Position numbers and translations under genes: made by a program. A stretch of DNA of 9,362 nt. Origin: Vulcanococcus sp. SFB_649D_100_25. Lineage in GTDB: Bacteria > Cyanobacteriota > Cyanobacteriia > PCC-6307 > Cyanobiaceae. Below, one piece after another: positions 5,533-9,362 of this stretch. Numbering within the stretch: position 1 is the stretch's first letter; each line of letters begins with the position of its first letter. The notes beneath the pieces are model-generated. The model had not been told where the DNA came from. It saw only the letters and a list, made by a program, of their open reading frames with translations, and did not search any database. The DNA lies in assembly GCA_030833825.1 (NCBI GenBank), contig JAURGL010000061.1:1-9362 (forward strand), written 5' to 3'.

Positions 5533-6669
5533 ATGCAAGTCTCAGAGCGGTTTTTAGCCCTGCTGGGGCAACAGCTTGCCCAATTCACAGATCGTCCCGA
5601 TCTCCGATCGCTGGTGGTCTATGTCGCCCTGCCCAGCGACAGCGGCGAGCCCTCCCTCCTGGCCATCGGCCACTGGCCCTCAGGCCTAGCCCTCCCCAGC
5701 AACCGCCCTGATGCCAGTCCCCCCTCCGACGAAGACACCCGTCGCTGGCTGGCCCTTCGTGATGGCTCGCTCCTGCTGGGAGCCCTGAGGATCGACAGCC
5801 AGTGCTGGCCCTGGCCGCATGACCTGAAGCAACGGCTTGAGGCCACGGCCCAATGCCTCACAGAGGCGTTAAAGCTTGACCTGGAGCAGCAGCGCCTCGG
5901 CCGGCAGCTGGCACTGCGGGACGATCAGCTCAAGCTGCTGGTCCACCAGCTGCGCAACCCACTGGCCGCCCTCCGGACCTTTGCCCAGTTGTTGCGTAGG
6001 CGCCTCGACGGAGACAGTTCCAACCAGGACCTAGTGGACAACCTGCTGGTGGAGCAACAACAGCTCAACCGCTATGTCGATGCGATTGATCAACTGACTC
6101 AGACCCCCGCTCTGCCCGCCAGCGCCGCAACCCTGCAGCCCCTGCTGTTGCCACCGGCCCTCAGTAGCAGGACTCTGCAACCGCTGCCCCAAGTGCTCGA
6201 GCCCCTGCTGGAGCGCGCCGCCGCGACGGCCTCGCTGCAACAGAGGCCGTGGCACCCGCCCAAGCTGATGCCGGATCGCAACTGCCCGGCCGCCGTCGTC
6301 TCTGAGATCCTGGCGAACCTTCTGGAGAACGCCTTCCGCTACAGCCAGGCGGGAGGTCCGATCGGGCTGCACTGCTGCGCAGACCCCCAACAGATCGCCC
6401 TGACGATCTGGGATGGCGGACCGGCCATCCCGCTCGAAGAGCGCGAAACGATCTTTGCCAAGGGGGTACGCGGCAGCACGGGGCAGTCCCTGGCGGGCAG
6501 TGGCCTGGGACTGGCGCTAGCGCGGGATCTAGCTGAAAAGGCAGGCGGCCGGCTGGAGCTGATCGTTCCTGCGGCTCAGATCGATCCCAGCTTGAGTGGC
6601 TCAGGCAATGGCTTTCGGCTCACGCTCCCAAGCGCAGCAACAGACCGAGCAGCAGAAGGCTCCAGCTGA
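5533..6669 (+). CDS. Soluble sensor histidine kinase
   Basis: This is a two-component sensor kinase of 378 residues that would autophosphorylate a histidine and pass the phosphate to a response regulator. The N-terminal 115 residues form a small alpha/beta sensor module, possibly a reduced GAF domain, with no membrane segment, so the kinase is cytosolic. The H-box is LVHQLRNPLAALRTF with His138; the second HisKA helix runs to about 190, followed by a Leu/Pro-rich linker (190-225). The HATPase domain shows the N-box ILANLLENAFRYS (259-271), G1 IWDGGPAIP (292-300), F-box ETIFAKGVRG (305-314) and G2 GSGLGLALA (322-330), so it should be active. The H-box resembles the cyanobacterial Hik2/chloroplast-sensor-kinase group, but I cannot confirm orthology. 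No response regulator lies nearby. The ATG at 5533 has no strong Shine-Dalgarno. The last 16 codons overlap the end of cobS on the other strand. Confidence 0.92.
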   Translation: MQVSERFLALLGQQLAQFTDRPDLRSLVVYVALPSDSGEPSLLAIGHWPSGLALPSNRPDASPPSDEDTRRWLALRDGSLLLGALRIDSQCWPWPHDLKQRLEATAQCLTEALKLDLEQQRLGRQLALRDDQLKLLVHQLRNPLAALRTFAQLLRRRLDGDSSNQDLVDNLLVEQQQLNRYVDAIDQLTQTPALPASAATLQPLLLPPALSSRTLQPLPQVLEPLLERAAATASLQQRPWHPPKLMPDRNCPAAVVSEILANLLENAFRYSQAGGPIGLHCCADPQQIALTIWDGGPAIPLEERETIFAKGVRGSTGQSLAGSGLGLALARDLAEKAGGRLELIVPAAQIDPSLSGSGNGFRLTLPSAATDRAAEGSS

Positions 6670-7387
6670 CGCTCCACTCCAGACAAGCCCCGTAACTGTC
6701 ACCGCTGTGGCCGCCCAACCGGCGCCCCAGCCACAGCGGCAGCAAGGCCGCGGGCAAGGCCCCCAACCAGCCCAGCCACCACCAGGGAGCGGCCCCAAGC
6801 CCCAGCTGCAGGCCACTCAAGCCAGCCACCAACACCAGAGCAGGGCTGAACTCCCGCAGCCACCCCTGCCAGTGATGACGATGGAAGGCAGCGCTGCCCT
6901 CCTGATCACGCAGATAGGGGAACGCCGCCATGGCCACCAGCGGCGAGACCCGACCCCAGATGGCTGCCCAGAGCAGTGCCCAGGGGGCTTGAGCGTGCAG
7001 CAGTCCCAAGCCCGCCACCTGCAGAAGGGTCGCCACCAACAGAGCCTGCACCCCGCTGGCTCCCACGCGGCTGTCATCCATCGCCGCCAGGCGCCGCTCT
7101 GGCGGAGCCGCCAAGCCATCGGCGGTGTCCATCAGGCCATCGAGGTGCAGGCCCCCGCTCAGGCTCCAACCGAGGGCCAGCACCAGTGGAATCTGCACCC
7201 AGAGGCCCGCGGGCTCGAGCAGCACCCAGAGCAGAGCCTGAAGCGCCCCCAGCACCAGACCAACCCAGGGGGCGAAACGGGCGATGCGCTGAAACCGAGG
7301 TGTGATCGAGCGCGGGAGCGGAAAGACGCTGTAGAAAATCCAGGCCCCTGCCAAATCCCTCAGCCAGCTCAGGCGATGACGGGCCAT
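6620..7387 (-). CDS. cobS: Adenosylcobinamide-GDP ribazoletransferase (cobalamin synthase)
   Basis: CobS is an integral membrane enzyme joining the activated corrinoid (AdoCbi-GDP) to the lower-ligand nucleoside in the last part of cobalamin synthesis. Picocyanobacteria are known to make pseudocobalamin, so the partner here may be an adenine nucleotide (inference). From the ATG at 7387 it has 255 residues, normal for the family. Signature motifs are GGLHLDGLMDTADGL (78-92), the acidic site that binds metal and phosphate; MDDSRVGASGV (103-113); and LGGHSGDSYGA (224-234) near the C-terminus. Several Leu/Trp-rich membrane helices are visible, for example about 115-130, 184-204 and 239-253. A TTG at 7402 in frame would add five residues; I prefer the ATG. 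It diverges from tgt and overlaps the kinase gene tail to tail by 50 bp. No other cobalamin gene is in the window. Confidence 0.95.
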   Translation of the reverse strand: MARHRLSWLRDLAGAWIFYSVFPLPRSITPRFQRIARFAPWVGLVLGALQALLWVLLEPAGLWVQIPLVLALGWSLSGGLHLDGLMDTADGLAAPPERRLAAMDDSRVGASGVQALLVATLLQVAGLGLLHAQAPWALLWAAIWGRVSPLVAMAAFPYLRDQEGSAAFHRHHWQGWLREFSPALVLVAGLSGLQLGLGAAPWWWLGWLGALPAALLPLWLGRRLGGHSGDSYGACLEWSVSWSLLLLGLLLRLGA

Positions 7388-7431
7388 GCAGGCGGCCAGC
7401 AACGATGGGGCATGCCGATCCTGCCGCCTCG
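7388..7431. promoter_or_regulatory. Divergent cobS / tgt start region with symmetric repeat
   Basis: Between the preferred ATG codons of cobS (minus) and tgt (plus) lie only 44 bp. AGGCGGC (7390-7396) and GCCGCCT (7423-7429) are perfect inverted arms, each 2 bp from its start codon, so both genes read GCCGCCT-NN-ATG. A palindrome GGCATGCC (7409-7416) lies near the centre. There is no room for two full promoters, so transcription signals probably extend into the opposing gene. Whether the symmetry is an operator or chance in GC-rich DNA is unknown. Confidence 0.4.
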
Positions 7432-8553
7432 ATGAGCTTCAGCTTCGAGATCACGGCCCGCTGCGAGCGCACCAGGGCCCGCTGCGGCTGCTTCCACACC
7501 CCCCACGGCGTGGTGCACACACCGCGCTTCATGCCGGTGGGCACTCTGGCCACGGTGAAGGGCGTCACCCCGGCCCAGCTGAAGGCCACGGGCGCCGAGA
7601 TGGTCCTCTCCAACACCTTCCACCTGCACCTGCAGCCGGGCGAGCAGATCGTGGCCGACGGCGGCGGTCTGCACCGCTTCATGGCCTGGGACGGCCCGAT
7701 GCTCACCGATTCCGGGGGCTTTCAGGTGTTCAGCCTCGGGGACATCAACACGATCAACGACCGGGGCGTGGTGTTCCGCTCCCCCAGGGACGGCGCCCGC
7801 ATCGACCTCACCCCCGAGCGCTCGATGGCGATCCAAATGGCCCTGGGCGCCGATGTGGCGATGGCCTTCGATCAATGCCCGCCCTATCCGGCCACCGAAG
7901 CCGATGTGGCCGCCGCCTGCCGCCGCACCCACGCTTGGCTGGAGCGCTGCATCACCAGCCACACCAAAGCCGATCAGGCCCTATTCGGCATCGTGCAAGG
8001 GGGCTGCTTCCCGCACCTGCGGGAGGAGTCGGCGCGGGTGGTGAGCTCGATGGGTCTGCCGGGCATCGCCGTGGGCGGTGTGAGCGTGGGCGAGCCCGCT
8101 GAGGAGATGCACCGGATCGTGCGTCAGGTGGGGCCGCTGCTCCCAGACGACAAGCCCCACTACCTGATGGGTGTGGGGACCCTGCCGGAGATGGCGATCG
8201 CCGTGGCCAACGGCTTCGATCTATTCGACTGTGTGCTCCCCACGCGCCTGGGGCGCCATGGCGCGGCCTTGGTGGGCGGTGAGCGCTGGAACCTCAAGAA
8301 CGCCCGCTTCCGCCACGACCACACCCCCCTTGACCCCAGCTGCCCCTGTCCCGCCTGCACGGTGCACAGCCGCGCCTACCTGCACCACCTGATCAAGACC
8401 GATGAACTGCTGGGCAAGATCCTGCTCAGCCTGCACAACATCACCCAGCTGGTGCGCTTCAGCAGCGCCATGGCCCAGGCAATTCGTGACGGCTGTTTTT
8501 CAGAGGATTTCGCTCCATGGAACGCGGACTCCCCGGCCGCCCACACGTGGTAG
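7432..8553 (+). CDS. tgt: tRNA-guanine transglycosylase
   Basis: Tgt exchanges G34 for preQ1 in tRNAs with GUN anticodons (Asp, Asn, His, Tyr), the committed tRNA step of queuosine formation. From the ATG at 7432 the protein has 373 residues, matching bacterial Tgt. It shows FMPVGTLATVKGVTP (33-47), LTDSGGFQVFSLG (91-103, with Asp93), AFDQCPPYPATE (145-156), FGIVQGGCF (185-193) and FDLFDCVLPTRLGRHG (262-277), in which Asp266 is the expected nucleophile. The zinc site is Cys304, Cys306 and Cys309 in SCPCPAC plus His335 (LSLHN), with the same Cys-to-His spacing as the Zymomonas enzyme. An ATG at 7405 in frame would add nine residues (MGHADPAAS) not typical of the family and would run close to the cobS start, so I prefer 7432. 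psbK follows after 30 bp. Confidence 0.97.
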   Translation: MSFSFEITARCERTRARCGCFHTPHGVVHTPRFMPVGTLATVKGVTPAQLKATGAEMVLSNTFHLHLQPGEQIVADGGGLHRFMAWDGPMLTDSGGFQVFSLGDINTINDRGVVFRSPRDGARIDLTPERSMAIQMALGADVAMAFDQCPPYPATEADVAAACRRTHAWLERCITSHTKADQALFGIVQGGCFPHLREESARVVSSMGLPGIAVGGVSVGEPAEEMHRIVRQVGPLLPDDKPHYLMGVGTLPEMAIAVANGFDLFDCVLPTRLGRHGAALVGGERWNLKNARFRHDHTPLDPSCPCPACTVHSRAYLHHLIKTDELLGKILLSLHNITQLVRFSSAMAQAIRDGCFSEDFAPWNADSPAAHTW

Positions 8554-8583
8554 CTTCCGTCTCTAGCCAACGAACATTCCGGG

Positions 8584-8727
8584 ATGGCCGCCTACGCCCT
8601 GCAGACCCTGGCCCAGCTGCCCGAGGCCTATCAGGCCTTCGGCCCTCTGGTGGACATCCTGCCGATCATTCCTCTGTTCTTCCTCCTGCTGGCCTTTGTC
8701 TGGCAAGCCTCCGTGGGCTTCCGCTAA
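8584..8727 (+). CDS. psbK: Photosystem II reaction centre protein K
   Basis: PsbK is a single-helix thylakoid subunit of the photosystem II core, next to CP43 and PsbZ. This 47-residue ORF ends with the family signature FVWQASVGFR and has one membrane helix at about 22-42 (LVDILPIIPLFFLLLAFVW). The precursor is normally cut to a 37-residue mature form starting just before LPEAY; here residues 11-47 (from QLPEAYQAFG) are exactly 37 long, so the first 10 residues are the propeptide. There is no Shine-Dalgarno before the ATG, as for many genes here. The stop of tgt lies 30 bp upstream, so read-through from tgt is possible. A possible extended -10 (TGG-TAGCTT at 8548-8556) overlaps the tgt stop. 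A strong terminator follows at 8745-8780. Confidence 0.96.
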   Translation: MAAYALQTLAQLPEAYQAFGPLVDILPIIPLFFLLLAFVWQASVGFR

Positions 8728-8744
8728 GCAGCTTTGGTTGAGTC

Positions 8745-8780
8745 AAGCGGTGGGGGTCTACGGGCCTCCACCGCTTTTTT
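8745..8780 (+). terminator. Rho-independent terminator after psbK
   Basis: AAGCGGTGG (8745-8753) pairs perfectly with CCACCGCTT (8768-8776). Three further inner pairs (one G-U) extend the stem to 12 bp around the loop TCTACGGG. A run of six Ts (8775-8780) follows. It begins 18 bp after the psbK stop and sits 4 bp before the stop of the convergent glycosyltransferase gene, so it may also block read-through from that side, although the minus strand lacks a good T-run. Confidence 0.9.
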
Positions 8781-8784
8781 GTGC

Positions 8785-9362
8785 CTAGCCGCGGCGCAGC
8801 ACAGCCCAGGCGAACTCCGGCAGCGCCAGCATCCGCCGCCAACGGCTCGGCTCCTGGATCAAGCGATACAACCACTCGATCTGCAACCGGCTCATCCACT
8901 GGGGAGCCCGTTGCTTGGTCCCTGACCACACGTCAAAGCTGCCGCCCACCCCCATCCATAAACCGGGCTGCCCCTGATGCATCCGCTGGATCCAGGTCTC
9001 CTGGCGCGGCACCCCCAAAGCCACCAGCACCAAATCAGGTTGCGCCCCGCGCAGTTGCTGCTCGAGGCCAGGCCACTGCGCAGGACTCTGATAGCCGTGC
9101 AGGGTGAACTCCAGATTCAGGCCAGGGATCTCAGCGGACAGCCGGGTTGAAACCAAAGCCATCACCTCCGGGCTCGCCCCCACCAACGCCACGCGCCAAC
9201 CGAGGCGGGCGGCCTGCTCCAGTAGGGCACGGGCCAACTCGATCCCAGGGCTGCGCCGCACCCGATAGCCCCGACGTTTGAGGGCCCAGACCACGCCCGC
9301 CCCATCAGGAATCACCAGGTCGGCAGCGGCGATGGCCGACCCCAGTTCCGGATTGGCCAGGG
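8785..9362 (-). CDS. WecB/TagA/CpsF (GT26) family glycosyltransferase, 5' part missing
   Basis: Members of this family transfer ManNAc, ManNAcA or related sugars from UDP-sugars to lipid-linked intermediates for teichoic acid, enterobacterial common antigen or other surface polysaccharides. The open frame continues to the window edge without a stop (LANPELGSAIAAADLVIPDG before the internal GTG at 9315), so about 191 C-terminal residues are present and roughly 50-60 N-terminal residues are outside. Family hallmarks, in order, are ADLVIPDGAGVVWALK with the DG aspartate proposed as catalytic base in TagA, VALVGASPEVM, PDLVLVALGVPRQETWI, MGVGGSFDVWSG, RAPQWMSRLQIEWLYRL and the Arg-rich C-terminal end (QEPSRWRRML) that helps anchor the enzyme at the membrane in TagA. 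The acceptor and sugar cannot be told from sequence. In this context it probably acts in cell-envelope polysaccharide synthesis. Confidence 0.92.
   Translation of the reverse strand, partial: LANPELGSAIAAADLVIPDGAGVVWALKRRGYRVRRSPGIELARALLEQAARLGWRVALVGASPEVMALVSTRLSAEIPGLNLEFTLHGYQSPAQWPGLEQQLRGAQPDLVLVALGVPRQETWIQRMHQGQPGLWMGVGGSFDVWSGTKQRAPQWMSRLQIEWLYRLIQEPSRWRRMLALPEFAWAVLRRG

Noticed and set aside
6596..7435. A 279-codon open frame opposite cobS.
   Set aside because: Same codon-aligned antisense frame effect; the product is Gln/Pro-rich, being the complement of Leu/Trp/Gly-rich membrane helices, while cobS itself carries clear enzyme motifs.
8194..8201. One GCGATCGC (HIP1) octamer inside tgt.
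   Set aside because: A single copy in 9.4 kb of GC-rich DNA is near chance expectation and shows no enrichment.
1..9362. Search for tRNA, rRNA, CRISPR repeats, insertion-sequence ends, integrases, toxin-antitoxin or defence genes.
   Set aside because: None was seen. The coding space is filled by recognised core genes and cyanobacterial conserved families, and the only long gap (5213-5532) lacks cloverleaf-like or repeated-spacer structure.

Overview
The window is a compact stretch of chromosome from a GC-rich unicellular cyanobacterium. The best fit is the Synechococcus/Cyanobium (picocyanobacterial) group. The evidence is a psbK gene for photosystem II, a cyanobacterial/plant-type long IspH, and three protein families that are characteristic of cyanobacteria (DUF1997, DUF4079, DUF3155). 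Only one copy of the GCGATCGC (HIP1) octamer was found, which argues against the HIP1-rich freshwater cyanobacteria. I did not compute base composition; GC richness is judged by eye. The assignment rests on recognising gene families, not on a database search.

Layout from left to right: ispH (+, last step of the MEP isoprenoid pathway); a DUF1997 protein (+); converging with it across 12 bp, a four-helix DUF4079 membrane protein (-) and, upstream of that gene on the same strand, purH (-, last two steps of IMP synthesis). Divergent from purH is a small phospholipase/carboxylesterase-type hydrolase (+). This converges, across two tandem hairpins, on a DUF3155 gene (-). A 320-bp divergent intergenic region, the only sizeable non-coding stretch, separates DUF3155 from a soluble sensor histidine kinase (+). 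The kinase gene overlaps cobS (-, cobalamin nucleotide-loop assembly) tail to tail by 50 bp. tgt (+, queuosine tRNA modification) diverges from cobS and is followed by psbK (+), which ends at a textbook intrinsic terminator. The right edge cuts a WecB/TagA/CpsF-type glycosyltransferase (-), whose N-terminus lies outside the window.

Functionally these are mostly housekeeping genes (isoprenoid, purine, cobalamin, tRNA modification, photosystem II) with conserved cyanobacterial genes of unknown role between them. I see no mobile element, CRISPR array, tRNA or rRNA, integrase, toxin-antitoxin pair or defence cassette. Nothing convincing points to an undescribed multi-gene system. The more interesting points are small: the DUF3155 gene with a structured leader, the histidine pattern of the DUF4079 protein, the overlapping convergent kinase and cobS genes, and a symmetric arrangement of starts between cobS and tgt.
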